NCBI RefSeq assembly: GCF_015207665.1
Contig: NZ_JADEWL010000031.1
Span: 1 to 53,364 of the forward strand
Reading direction: 5' to 3'
Origin: Plectonema cf. radiosum LEGE 06105
Lineage (GTDB): Bacteria; Cyanobacteriota; Cyanobacteriia; Cyanobacteriales; Nostocaceae
DNA: 53,364 bases
The first letter of the stretch is position 1, and the number at the start of each line of letters is the position of its first letter. The notes under the pieces are model-generated. The model saw only the letters and a program-made list of their open reading frames with translations, had not been told where the DNA came from and did no database searches. Shown here piece by piece: positions 9,776 through 17,191 of the stretch. The translations under genes were made by a program, and so were the position numbers.

Positions 9776-10076
9776 TTACAATTCTTCTCTGTTTGGTATA
9801 ATTTCCTGTGCGCCATGTATCACAGCAAGTACGTCTATTTGTTCGGGTTTGATGTAATAAATAATTCGGTATGAACCTTCGATAACCTCTCGAATTTGCT
9901 CGGTTTCAAACTCAATTACAATTCGATCAGATAGAGGAAAATTCCTTCGCAATTTGTTGGGAACGTTTGGTTATGCGATCGATAATCCTGTCTGCATACT
10001 GAGGTGAGTTTTGAGCAATATAGGTATAAATTGCTGATAGATTCTCTACTGCTGTTTCTGTCCAGAAAACTTTCAC
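9776..10076 (-). pseudogene. ParE/RelE-type toxin, frameshifted
   Basis: Reading from a GTG that overlaps the antitoxin stop (GTGA), the frame gives VKVFWTETAVENLSAIYTYI, typical of the ParE N-terminus, and runs through DRITKRSQQIAKEF before hitting TGA. Shifting by one base in the run of four T (minus strand; AAAA at 9938-9941 on the plus strand) restores FPLSDRIVIEFETEQIREVI and EGSYRIIYYIKPEQIDVLAV up to a stop at 9776. A one-base insertion in the homopolymer is the simplest explanation. The toxin is therefore probably inactive unless frameshifting occurs, while its antitoxin frame remains open. Confidence 0.88.
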
Positions 10077-10261
10077 TCTGGTAATCCAAATTTTGCCCTA
10101 ACATCTTGTACCGAAATTACTTTACCAGCGTTACTATCGGCAAGTCCAGCTTCAACTGCTTGTCGAACATAAATCTCGTACATCAAGTCATCCCACGTAG
10201 AGTCATCGGGCAATTTATCGATCAGCTTTCGAGCTTCTTCTTTTATATTAAGCTTTTCCAT
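10073..10261 (-). CDS. Antitoxin of a ParDE-like pair
   Basis: 62 residues starting MEKLNIKEEARKLIDKLPDD and ending VISVQDVRAKFGLPE. Its size, position directly upstream of a ParE-like reading frame and the 4-base GTGA overlap identify it as the antitoxin of a type II pair. The central DDLMYEIYVRQAVEAGLAD helix recurs in cyanobacterial antitoxins of this kind; a DNA-binding fold is not obvious. Since the toxin frame is broken, this gene may now be an orphan antitoxin, able to neutralise related toxins elsewhere or simply not yet lost. Confidence 0.8.
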   Translation of the reverse strand: MEKLNIKEEARKLIDKLPDDSTWDDLMYEIYVRQAVEAGLADSNAGKVISVQDVRAKFGLPE

Positions 10262-10397
10262 AGAAATTCCAGATAACTTACTTTTTATATTCTAAATAAA
10301 AATACTTTTTTTATCTGTATTAAATATTATTTATTCAGCTTGCAGATTTAAAATAATCGAAGAGGCAATAAGCCTTATGTGTCACGGACACCCTTTG

Positions 10398-11891
10398 CTA
10401 AGAGTTATGCGCCAAGCGTTCGCAGAAAAAAGGACGAAATAACTCGCATCTCAAATTTGCCATTCTACCATACAGACGCACCAACCCCATATTGCACAAC
10501 TGTCCGGCTTGCACAGCCTCGCAATCTACAGGACTTGATTGGTTGACAATTTCTGTGAATAATGGCAATAAATCGGGATATCGTAGCAGGTTCCACCATT
10601 GTGATTCTAGATGCTCTGCATAAATGGCAGCAGCAATTGAAGAATTTTCTAACAGTTGTTCCAGGGTTATAGTTTGCTGCTGAAGATAATAAAAAGCCAA
10701 CTGCAAGCGATAGGGATGTCCTCCCAGAAGGGTAATTAATTGCTCGATTTGTTCTGCTGTCATATCCTCTCCCCATCGATTGGCTAATTCCTGCACTTGA
10801 GATGGGATAAACTCAGGTAAATCAATTGCCAACCCTGTATTCAAGAGGGATTTATCGATCGAAGCGGGCATTTGGATTTCGGTAGAATGAACCGTCACCA
10901 GTCGGAGGTTTTGCCAAAGATTGCTTTCTCCTACCCTTGCTTTCGCTCGCTCAGACCAAGTTCGCAAAAGTCGCAGAAATTCACTAGCAATGTCTGGGTA
11001 AGCAAAAAGCCGGTTGAATTCATCAATCGCAATCACCACAGGACAATTCTTCCTTGGAGAGTTTGCGCGATCAAAGTTAGCTAAGATAACATCCTCGAAG
11101 TAGTCAGTAGTGTTCGATTTGCTACCCAAGCTGTTGTTGTCAAAAGATGCGATGCCTACGGTGGGCTGCGCCAACGCATCTGGTAAGTCTAGCTGCTTGC
11201 TGACTCTGGCGCAAAACCATTTTAGGAAGTGTTCTAGGTTCTGTAAAATCTCACCGTCGGCAAGTTGTAAATTCAGGGAAACGGTTTTATGTCCCAGAGT
11301 TTTAGCGTAAGCCAGGATGCGGGTCATTAGGGAGGTTTTGCCCATTTGCTTGGGAGCGCGGATGTTGAGCATAGCACCGGGTTGCTGGATGGCTTCGTAA
11401 CAAAGGGATTCGACGATAGGACGGTCAATGTAAAAGATTGAATCCAGGGGTATTTGCCCTCCCGGTAAGGTTGAAGCACGAAATTGCTGATTGTCTTGCG
11501 CTTGTTCCATTCTGTAGGTTTGAGGGGAATTGGTGCGAGAATTGCAAACTGATTCGATGGGACAGATGGTTTCATTCATGGACATTAAGCCAATCTCGGC
11601 AAAATTGTCTTTATCAGTCTTCAGGTAGAGATAATCGTCCTTTAACAACCTTAGATTAAAGGCATTGAAGCAGCATTCCAAGGTTCGCTTATCGACTCCT
11701 ACTGAAGCATTAAAGACTTTGCTGAGGGTATTGGCAGTTAAATTTGTTTTCTCACTCAGGTCTTCGAGAGTATATCGCTTAAAGTCTTGCTGAATTTCTA
11801 CCTCCGCTTTTGCCTGATTGAGTTTTTTGAAGCCTTGAGCAGTTAGAATCGCACCCCGTCGCCGTAGTTGATTTTTTGATTGTAATTGCAT
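10398..11891 (-). CDS. HTH and AAA-like (AAA_35 type) ATPase domain protein
   Basis: 497 residues. The N-terminus (about 1-95) contains a helix-turn-helix: YTLEDLSEKTNLTANTLSKV, then RTLECCFNAFNL. A linker follows. Then comes an AAA-like P-loop domain common in cyanobacteria: GGQIPLDSIFYIDRPIVESL, Walker A-like APKQMGKTSL, and Walker B VVIAIDEFNRLF, with the C-terminal GGHPYRLQLAFYYLQQ. Such proteins are usually called signal-transduction or conflict-related ATPases, but their roles are unproven. A palindromic interspersed repeat is embedded in frame at 11146-11180, giving ALAQPTVGIASF. It lies divergent from the RiPP locus, about 500 bases away; a regulatory link is possible but only suggested by position. 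Confidence 0.8.
   Translation of the reverse strand: MQLQSKNQLRRRGAILTAQGFKKLNQAKAEVEIQQDFKRYTLEDLSEKTNLTANTLSKVFNASVGVDKRTLECCFNAFNLRLLKDDYLYLKTDKDNFAEIGLMSMNETICPIESVCNSRTNSPQTYRMEQAQDNQQFRASTLPGGQIPLDSIFYIDRPIVESLCYEAIQQPGAMLNIRAPKQMGKTSLMTRILAYAKTLGHKTVSLNLQLADGEILQNLEHFLKWFCARVSKQLDLPDALAQPTVGIASFDNNSLGSKSNTTDYFEDVILANFDRANSPRKNCPVVIAIDEFNRLFAYPDIASEFLRLLRTWSERAKARVGESNLWQNLRLVTVHSTEIQMPASIDKSLLNTGLAIDLPEFIPSQVQELANRWGEDMTAEQIEQLITLLGGHPYRLQLAFYYLQQQTITLEQLLENSSIAAAIYAEHLESQWWNLLRYPDLLPLFTEIVNQSSPVDCEAVQAGQLCNMGLVRLYGRMANLRCELFRPFFCERLAHNS
11146..11180. repeat. Interspersed palindromic repeat inside a coding region
   Basis: GATGCG and CGCATC bound a core containing ATGCCTACGGTGGGCTGCGC, a family of short GC-rich repeats familiar from Nostocales genomes. 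It is in frame with the surrounding ATPase gene and adds about 12 residues between its conserved blocks. Confidence 0.6.
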
Positions 11892-12417
11892 TTTTAACTA
11901 CGAATAAAAGTATCAAAATGTGTTTAGTAATCCACCTACTAATATATGTAGATGAATACTGTTATGACTTATGCACTTTGCAAATTTACGCAGTATAGTT
12001 ACGTAATTGATGAATTCAATTCTGAAAAGTTTATTTTCAACAAGCTTATTATCGACAATTTCAATAAAAGTCTATATTGTAAATACTTCTAAATACATAA
12101 ATATATAAGCTTTGCATTGAAGTTTTCTATGGTAAAGGTAAACAAAATTATATTTATTAACTTAGGGTTTTTTCCAAAGTTAAGAACGGCGTTAATTAAT
12201 AATTGCGAGGTTATTAAATTTTCGGTAACTGAAACCAATATGGGAATGGATTTGGGGATTTACTGGGGCTAAATCCTTAACTTTTTTCTTAAAGTTGTAA
12301 ACTTTGGTGGCTTGGTTTTGATTGAAGCTGCAAACTAAGAGCAATAGTTAAATAGTTACAAAGAACGAAAGAAATAGTTATCAAATTAGTCAAAGGTGGG
12401 TGTAATTAGTTCATAGC
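11892..12417. other. Divergent spacer left of the RiPP locus
   Basis: 526 bases with no convincing frame. Its right half is the left copy of the ~187-bp flanking repeat (12161-12347). The left half is AT-rich and must hold the ATPase gene promoter. Confidence 0.55.
12161..12347 (+). repeat. Left copy of a ~187-bp direct repeat
   Basis: Aligns without length change to 23851-24037. The best-conserved blocks are AATTTTCGGTAACTGAAACC with CAATAT following, TAACTTTTTTCTTAAA, GTAAACTTTGGT and GCAAACTAAGAGCAATA. Identity is roughly 80 percent by eye. Both copies end shortly before a start codon in the same orientation (71 bases before 12418, 28 bases before 24066), which suggests a duplicated promoter or leader region rather than a mobile end. 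Confidence 0.8.
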
Positions 12418-12669
12418 ATGGCAACTATAACGACTGACTTTACCGATATTTCAGCATTGCCCGGACTCAAATCACTTTGGGATGAATCACTGGGCGCTCC
12501 TGGCGTATGTGTTGCCGTACTTGACGGACCAGTTGACCAGTCTCACCCCTGCTTCGATGGAGCTAATCTTACTCGGCTTCAAACCTTGGTTTCTGGTGTC
12601 GCCGATCGCGGTTCTGCCTCCCAGCATGGAACTATCCATCCAGCTAGTGCTAGCTCTAGCAATTCTTAA
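12418..12669 (+). pseudogene. N-terminal fragment of a PatA-type subtilisin-like protease
   Basis: 83 codons. The frame carries SALPGLKSLWDESLGAPGVC, the catalytic Asp motif VAVLDGPVDQSHPCFDGANL, and reaches the His motif as SQHGT before losing similarity (IHPASASSSNS) and stopping. The Ser-bearing half and the C-terminal domain are absent. It therefore looks like the 5' remnant of a second cyanobactin protease whose N-terminus is more typical than that of the intact gene 170 bases downstream. The upstream 187-bp repeat was probably its promoter region. It cannot encode an active protease. Confidence 0.82.
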
Positions 12670-12722
12670 ATTAGGCGAAGGTATTGATAATAAGTATTTC
12701 TTCAGACGTATCAAATTACTGA

Positions 12723-12769
12723 TTAGAGATGTGTTGATACTTGCGATTTTATTCAATAGACATCTCTAA
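12723..12769. other. Inverted repeat between the protease fragment and the intact protease
   Basis: A perfect 10-bp inverted repeat, TTAGAGATGT (12723-12732) and ACATCTCTAA (12760-12769), with a shorter TTGA/TCAA match inside the 27-base loop. It may be a transcript hairpin upstream of the PatA-type gene or the scar of the event that truncated the fragment. Confidence 0.5.
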
Positions 12770-12838
12770 AATAGTAACATTTTATGGTAAATCTAATAAT
12801 TTTGTGAACTACTTAAATAAGCGTCAGGGCTGTTCTAA

Positions 12839-14806
12839 ATGAATCTTTTACCTCTTGAGCAACTATGTACAAAAACTTCCGGTAGTCCCCAAATTTGTAT
12901 TGCTGTACTCGACGGACTGATTGATTTTAAGCATTCCTGCTTTCTGGGAGCAGATTTGACCCAGCTACCGACGTTAGTTAGTGGGGAGGCAAATCCGAAT
13001 GGCGGGATGTCTTTACATGGCACTCATGTTGCCAGCATAATCTTTGGTCAGTTGGGTACCCCTGTTAGGGGAATTGCTCCTCAATGCAAAGGATTGAGTA
13101 TTCCGGTGTTTGCAGACGAAGGACGACAGTTGTCTCAACTGGATTTAGCCCGTGCGATTGAGCAAGCTGTCAATGCGGGAGCGCATATTATCAACATTAG
13201 CGGTGGGCAACTCACCGATGAAGGCGAAGCAGAAGGGTGGTTACGACGCTCTGTTCAGCTTTGCCAGGAAAAGAATGTGCTGATTATTGCAGCAGCAGGC
13301 AATGATGGCTGTGCTTGTTTACACGTTCCGGCAGCCCTTCCTGCGGTGTTAGCGGTTGGAGCAATGGATGACCAGGGTAAACCCATTGAATTCAGTAATT
13401 GGGGCGAGATTTACCAGAATCAAGGCATTCTAGCACCGGGTGAAAACATCTTAGGAGCAAAGCCAGGAGGTGGAACAACTCGGTTGAGCGGCACAAGTTT
13501 TGCCGCACCAATCACCACGGGAGTCGCAGCGCTGTTATTAAGTTTACAAATTCAGCGCGGTGAAACCCCCAATCCGCAAAAAGTTAGGGACGCAATCTTA
13601 AAGAGTGCTTTGCCCTGTACACCTGCCGATACATCCGACACAAGTCGTTGTTTACTTGGCAAGCTTAATATACCTGGTTCACTTAAATATATTTTTGGAG
13701 GAACTGTGTCTGACACTAACACTATAGAAGCCGTTACTGCCTCTGGTTGCGGCTGTACTAAAATCAAACCAATTACCGAACCAACTGAGGTGGAAGCATC
13801 CGATCTATCTCGTGTTAATGGATTAACTGCAAGCCCAACTACAAGCCCAACTGCAAATTCAATCGCTGCCTCAATTCCCCAATCTATAACCCCATCAATA
13901 CCTCCTATGACTCCATCTGTATCGAATTTCGTCACTGCTAGCCAAGCTCCTAGTGAACTTACTGACAGTCAATTTGTATATGCTTTAGGAACCCTTGGCT
14001 ATGACTTTGGCACGGAATCAAGGCGAGATTCTTTCAAACAATTGATGCCTGCTAATAATATTGGTGATATTACCGTACCAGCAAATCCCTACGATGCACG
14101 GCAAATGGTGGATTACTTGGCAGCAAGTCCTTCGGAATCCAGGTCGCTAATTTGGACGTTGAATATTGAATTGACTCCAATTTATGCGATTGAACCCCAA
14201 GGAGCATTTGCGCGAGACACCTACGCAGTTTTGCAAGAGCTATTAGCAGGGCAAATTCAAGCCGAAACCAGCGAGGAATTTGTGGAGCGGGTGAGTATCC
14301 CTGGTGTTTTGACCGGAAAAACTGTGAAGTTGTTTTCTGGGCAAGTTGTGCCGTTGATTGCACCCCAAAACCCACGGGGGATGTATGGCTGGAAGATTAA
14401 TACTTTAGTATCTGCTGCCATAGAAACAGTACAAACTACCGTGGGAGATGCCCAAGAAGAGGCAATTCGGCGCACATTGGCTAGTTTCCTCAACCGGATT
14501 TATTACGACTTACGGAATCTTGGCACCACTTCTCAAGACAGAGCGCTCAACTTTGCCGCAACGAATGCGTTTCAGGCTGCCTCTACCTTTGCCGAAGCGG
14601 TGGCAACAGGCATGGAACTCGACAGCATTGATATCGAGAAAAGCCCCTTCTGTCGCTTAGATAGCGATTGTTGGGATGTGAAACTGAAGTTTTTTGACCC
14701 AGAAAACAGCCGTCGTGCCAAGAGGATATTCCGCTTCACCATTGATGTGAGTGACCTGATTCCAGTGACCCTGGGTGACGTGAGAACTTGGTCTTCGGCG
14801 TATTAG
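12839..14806 (+). CDS. Cyanobactin N-terminal protease, PatA-like (S8 subtilase)
   Basis: 655 residues: a compact subtilisin-like domain followed by the C-terminal domain shared by PatA and PatG. The triad is Asp25 (IAVLDGLIDF), His60 (SLHGTHVASIIFG) and Ser220 (LSGTSFAAPITTG), with the oxyanion Asn in IIAAAGNDG. The spacing between Asp and His is short, as expected for PatA, which removes the leader from modified precursor. A Thr/Ser/Pro-rich linker (residues ~305-365, TASPTTSPTANSIAASIPQS) leads to the second domain (YALGTLGYDFGTESRRDSFK through NFAATNAFQAASTFAEA), which is nearly the same in the second subtilase at 20928. No signal peptide. It opens the RiPP locus, 116 bases before the first precursor. 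The start ATG has only a weak AGGG upstream. Confidence 0.92.
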   Translation: MNLLPLEQLCTKTSGSPQICIAVLDGLIDFKHSCFLGADLTQLPTLVSGEANPNGGMSLHGTHVASIIFGQLGTPVRGIAPQCKGLSIPVFADEGRQLSQLDLARAIEQAVNAGAHIINISGGQLTDEGEAEGWLRRSVQLCQEKNVLIIAAAGNDGCACLHVPAALPAVLAVGAMDDQGKPIEFSNWGEIYQNQGILAPGENILGAKPGGGTTRLSGTSFAAPITTGVAALLLSLQIQRGETPNPQKVRDAILKSALPCTPADTSDTSRCLLGKLNIPGSLKYIFGGTVSDTNTIEAVTASGCGCTKIKPITEPTEVEASDLSRVNGLTASPTTSPTANSIAASIPQSITPSIPPMTPSVSNFVTASQAPSELTDSQFVYALGTLGYDFGTESRRDSFKQLMPANNIGDITVPANPYDARQMVDYLAASPSESRSLIWTLNIELTPIYAIEPQGAFARDTYAVLQELLAGQIQAETSEEFVERVSIPGVLTGKTVKLFSGQVVPLIAPQNPRGMYGWKINTLVSAAIETVQTTVGDAQEEAIRRTLASFLNRIYYDLRNLGTTSQDRALNFAATNAFQAASTFAEAVATGMELDSIDIEKSPFCRLDSDCWDVKLKFFDPENSRRAKRIFRFTIDVSDLIPVTLGDVRTWSSAY

Positions 14807-14831
14807 ATTGAAGCACTGAGCAAACAGTCTT

Positions 14832-15315
14832 ATTTTACACACAAGAAGCGGTCATAGTCACTGACTGAGCCACGACTCGACAACAGGACACTAACAAACA
14901 ACAAAAATGGAGAAAAACTCTCATGGATAAGCAAAACTTAATGCCCCAAGCGGCACAACCCGTCAACCGCATTACCACTGGACAATTGCCTGCACAGTTA
15001 GCTGAATTATCGGAAGAAGCTCTGCAACTGAATGCTAGAGGCAGCAGTGCATCAGTTCTATCATCTCGTGAGTGTGTATTTGAAGAATGTATTATTACTG
15101 GTGGTCGTCCTATGTGGTGTTCTTATGACGGAGACGACGCAGAATAGGTTCCCACTCCATTCGGTTCTCAAATCTCTCTCAAAATTCCCTTTCCGCTCGC
15201 CCTGGAGCCTGGGAAAGCTCGGATAAATTGATTCGCGTGGCCTTCACCTGGGGAGTTTCCGTTACCTGGCATCTGTTGGGTTGAGGGGAAGATGAATGAA
15301 GTATAAGGGGAAGTT
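14832..15315 (+). repeat. Precursor cassette, copy 1 (tandem duplication)
   Basis: About 480 bases including the 5' leader (TGAGCCACGACTCGACAACA, then AACAACAAAAATGGAG), precursor 1 and a 3' tail (TAGGTTCCCACTCCATTCGG to GTTGGGTTGAGGGGAAGATG). The same order recurs at 15467-15914. Leader-coding and flanking DNA are far more alike than the core-coding part. Confidence 0.85.
14923..15147 (+). CDS. Cyanobactin-type precursor peptide 1 (PatE-like)
   Basis: 74 residues. The leader MDKQNLMPQAAQPVNRITTG, then QLPAQLAELSEEAL, matches the PatE/TruE leader, including the LAELSEEAL helix bound by the cyclodehydratase. The C-terminal SYDGDDAE corresponds to the AYDG(E) macrocyclisation signal, with Ser for Ala. 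The segment SASVLSS stands where the N-terminal recognition sequence (GLEAS/GVEPS in known systems) is expected. The intervening core would be RECVFEECIITGGRPMWC: 18 residues, three Cys, ending in Cys directly before SYDG, as in patellamide-type cores. Eighteen residues is long for a macrocycle, so trimming or a linear product is possible. GGAG precedes the ATG by ten bases. Confidence 0.92.
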   Translation: MDKQNLMPQAAQPVNRITTGQLPAQLAELSEEALQLNARGSSASVLSSRECVFEECIITGGRPMWCSYDGDDAE

Positions 15316-15466
15316 GCGCTGCGCCTACCGTAGGTAATCGCCTTTCTCGATATATAAGTAGTAGTGCAAAAATATTTATACATTGCGAAAATGCTAAAGC
15401 CTTGTGATTGCTTCGTTCCTCGCAATGACAATATATATTTAATTTTGCGTAATTACTTAGTTTGAT
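15316..15466. repeat. Interspersed repeats between the two precursor cassettes
   Basis: The spacer between the cassettes holds a palindrome-rich element (GCGCTGCGCCTACCGTAGGT) and a second element with TTGTGATTGCTTCGTTCCTC then GCAATGACA, a sequence dispersed in many cyanobacterial genomes. Neither is in the second cassette, so they were inserted after or at the duplication junction. Confidence 0.65.
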
Positions 15467-15914
15467 TTTACACCAAAAAGCGGTCAGACCCACCGACTGA
15501 GCCACGGCTCGACAACGGGACACTAACAAACAACAAAAATGGAGAAAAACTCTCATGGATAAGCAAAACTTAATGCCCCAAGCGGCACAACCAGTCAACC
15601 GCACTATTACTGGACAATTGCCTGCACAGTTGGCTGAGTTGTCGGAAGAAGCTCTGAAACTGGATGGCGACAATTGTGCATCAGTACTATCGTCTATGTA
15701 TGAGTGGAACTGTTGGATTAACTGTTCTTATGACGGAGACGACGCAGAATAGGTTCCCACTCCATTCGGTTCTCAAATTTCTCTCAAAGTTCCTTTTCTT
15801 CCCGTCCTGAAGCCTGGTTTGGTCGGATGAATCGATTCGTGATCGCCCTCACCTGAAGGATTTCGTTACCTGGTACCTGTTGGGTTGAGGGGAAGATGAG
15901 GGATTAGGGGAAGT
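15467..15914 (+). repeat. Precursor cassette, copy 2 (tandem duplication)
   Basis: Second copy of the unit described for 14832-15315: conserved 5' leader from GAGCCACGGCTCGACAACGG, precursor 2, and the TAGGTTCCCACTCCATTCGG tail. Small indels and substitutions show that the duplication is not recent. Confidence 0.85.
15555..15752 (+). CDS. Cyanobactin-type precursor peptide 2 (PatE-like)
   Basis: 65 residues with a leader almost identical to precursor 1 (MDKQNLMPQAAQPVNRTITG, then the LAELSEEAL helix) and the same C-terminal SYDGDDAE. The recognition segment is CASVLSS. The core lying between them, MYEWNCWINC, has ten residues with Cys at positions 6 and 10. A final heterocyclisable Cys before SYDG is what PatG-type macrocyclases prefer. 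The predicted product is a decapeptide macrocycle with two thiazol(in)es, unusually rich in aromatic residues (Tyr, Trp, Trp). Same ribosome binding site as precursor 1. The core is short and different while the leader is nearly constant, the classic pattern of cassette diversification in this family. Confidence 0.92.
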   Translation: MDKQNLMPQAAQPVNRTITGQLPAQLAELSEEALKLDGDNCASVLSSMYEWNCWINCSYDGDDAE

Positions 15915-15971
15915 AGGGGAGGTGGTTACGAGGGGAGGTTTTCCGCTTTTCTTGCCCCTTTAATATCTAAA

Positions 15972-16012
15972 CCAGCTAGAAGTTTATTTCCCCAATTAGA
16001 CTTTCTAGCTGG
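15972..16012 (+). terminator. Hairpin between the precursors and downstream genes
   Basis: A perfect 10-bp stem, CCAGCTAGAA (15972-15981) and TTCTAGCTGG (16003-16012), with a 21-base loop. There is no strong T-run. It is placed to give partial termination or mRNA protection, which would allow more precursor than enzyme message; this role is inferred from position. Confidence 0.5.
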
Positions 16013-16080
16013 CTTACCTACACAACGTTTTGGATCATCTCAGCCATAACACATCCCAATTCACTAAAAGGAACTAAGCT

Positions 16081-16281
16081 ATGAAACTTCCTAAACAATC
16101 TTCTCCCGTCAAACGTCCCGATTTAATTCAGCCCCACGAGGCTGTTGATGTGGTTCACGGCAGCGTGGAAGATTTGGTTAATATTCGGATTAAATTACTG
16201 CATGGTGCAAACTATAACGACCCCGCAGGGTTTCAATACCGCAGCTACAATCAACTTAAAGCTTCCGGTGGCTGTGGTTGA
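16081..16281 (+). CDS. Short leader-like protein ending in GGCG (PatC-like, or a third precursor)
   Basis: 66 residues. The start MKLPKQSSPVKRPDLIQPHE resembles the opening of cyanobactin leaders (…LP.Q..PV.R), and the C-terminus is KASGGCG. The middle (VHGSVEDLVNIRIKLLHGAN) does not contain the LAELSEEAL helix, and there is no SYDG/AYDG signal, so it is not a standard precursor. Small PatC/TenC/TruC proteins of unknown function occur in known cyanobactin clusters, and this is the most likely counterpart. AAGGA lies ten bases before the ATG. The next gene starts 62 bases later, consistent with one transcript. Confidence 0.75.
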   Translation: MKLPKQSSPVKRPDLIQPHEAVDVVHGSVEDLVNIRIKLLHGANYNDPAGFQYRSYNQLKASGGCG

Positions 16282-16343
16282 TTTCACGCCGTCGCTGGAG
16301 CGTTTTTGTAATTTAAAAGGCAGGAAAGCAAGGAGCAGGGAGA

Positions 16344-17120
16344 ATGAAAAAGGAAGCAATTAAAAGTAAGGTGCTGGTTTTCGATACCAATTCTCAGGGA
16401 ATTGCTGTAGGTAGCTCCGCATTGCGACCACAAGGACGGTTCACCATCGAAGCATGGGTATGTCCCGCCACAGATGCGGAAAAGCAGGTGATTTTTGCCG
16501 ATGGGGAGACGCAGTTTTATCTAGAAGCTGGCGAATTGAAGTTTCAGCTTACCCCAGAGGCAGAGGCCATTTCCTCAGTTGCTGCGGGTTTGGTGGCTGG
16601 TAATTGGTATCATGTTGCAGTGGCACGGGGGGGGAGTCGTCCCGGTGATACGAAGCTCTATATTAACGGCGTAGAAAACGACAATAAAACGGCAATTACT
16701 CCAGTTATTTCCTTTGGCAATACCTATTTAGGTAGATATCCAGAAGTGCCAGACTCCGGTTTTCATGGCAAACTGCTGGAAGTGCGGGTATGGCGGTTCG
16801 CGCGATCGCCAGCCGAAATTCAGGCAAATATGACCTACTTTCTCACTGGACGGGAACTGGGGTTAGTGCGCTGCTGGACATTAAATGAAGGTTTTGGTAC
16901 CGCCATCGGCGATAAAACGACCAATCGGGCGACGGGAACTGTTCTGGGGAATGCCACTTGGGAAGAATCCGAGATTCCCATCAAAACCAATCTCAATGCT
17001 CAGGAACGGTTAACGCGATCAACCGGATTAGAGGATTACGCCTACTGGTATAAGGAAATGGCAAAACAACAAAAAACCGAGGCAGATTCCATATTCTGGC
17101 GGGGGCGGATTTGGGTATAG
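16344..17120 (+). CDS. LamG-like (concanavalin A-fold) protein in the RiPP locus
   Basis: 258 residues. Residues ~15-165 read as a LamG/pentraxin-like jelly roll: GRFTIEAWVCP, then NWYHVAVARG, KLYINGVENDN, TYLGRYPE, and the closing GKLLEVRVWRFARSPAEIQA. After it come RCWTLNEGFGTAIGDKT and a charged C-terminal helix (EDYAYWYKEMAKQQKTEADS). No signal peptide, so it is expected in the cytoplasm, which is unusual for this carbohydrate- or protein-binding fold. GGGAG sits just before the ATG. Being enclosed between the precursor and cyclodehydratase genes, on the same strand, it may serve as a scaffold, peptide carrier or immunity protein; none of these can be shown here. Confidence 0.8.
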   Translation: MKKEAIKSKVLVFDTNSQGIAVGSSALRPQGRFTIEAWVCPATDAEKQVIFADGETQFYLEAGELKFQLTPEAEAISSVAAGLVAGNWYHVAVARGGSRPGDTKLYINGVENDNKTAITPVISFGNTYLGRYPEVPDSGFHGKLLEVRVWRFARSPAEIQANMTYFLTGRELGLVRCWTLNEGFGTAIGDKTTNRATGTVLGNATWEESEIPIKTNLNAQERLTRSTGLEDYAYWYKEMAKQQKTEADSIFWRGRIWV

Positions 17121-17191
17121 CGTATCACATTTCTCGTTAAGGGACTTCCAGAAAACTTCTTTATATTTATGTTACAAATTTATCAAGTGTC

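Noticed and set aside
13552-13935. Long minus-strand frame inside the PatA-like gene
   Set aside because: Lies opposite a Ser/Thr/Pro-rich linker; composition explains the open frame and there is no ribosome binding site.
15179-15673. Minus-strand frame across the precursor cassettes
   Set aside because: It runs antisense through precursor 2 and through dispersed repeats; the plus-strand precursors have clear family signatures.
16145-16363. Overlapping plus-strand frame beside the PatC-like gene
   Set aside because: Weak start context and no leader-like motif; the frame at 16081 has AAGGA and the MKLPKQ start.
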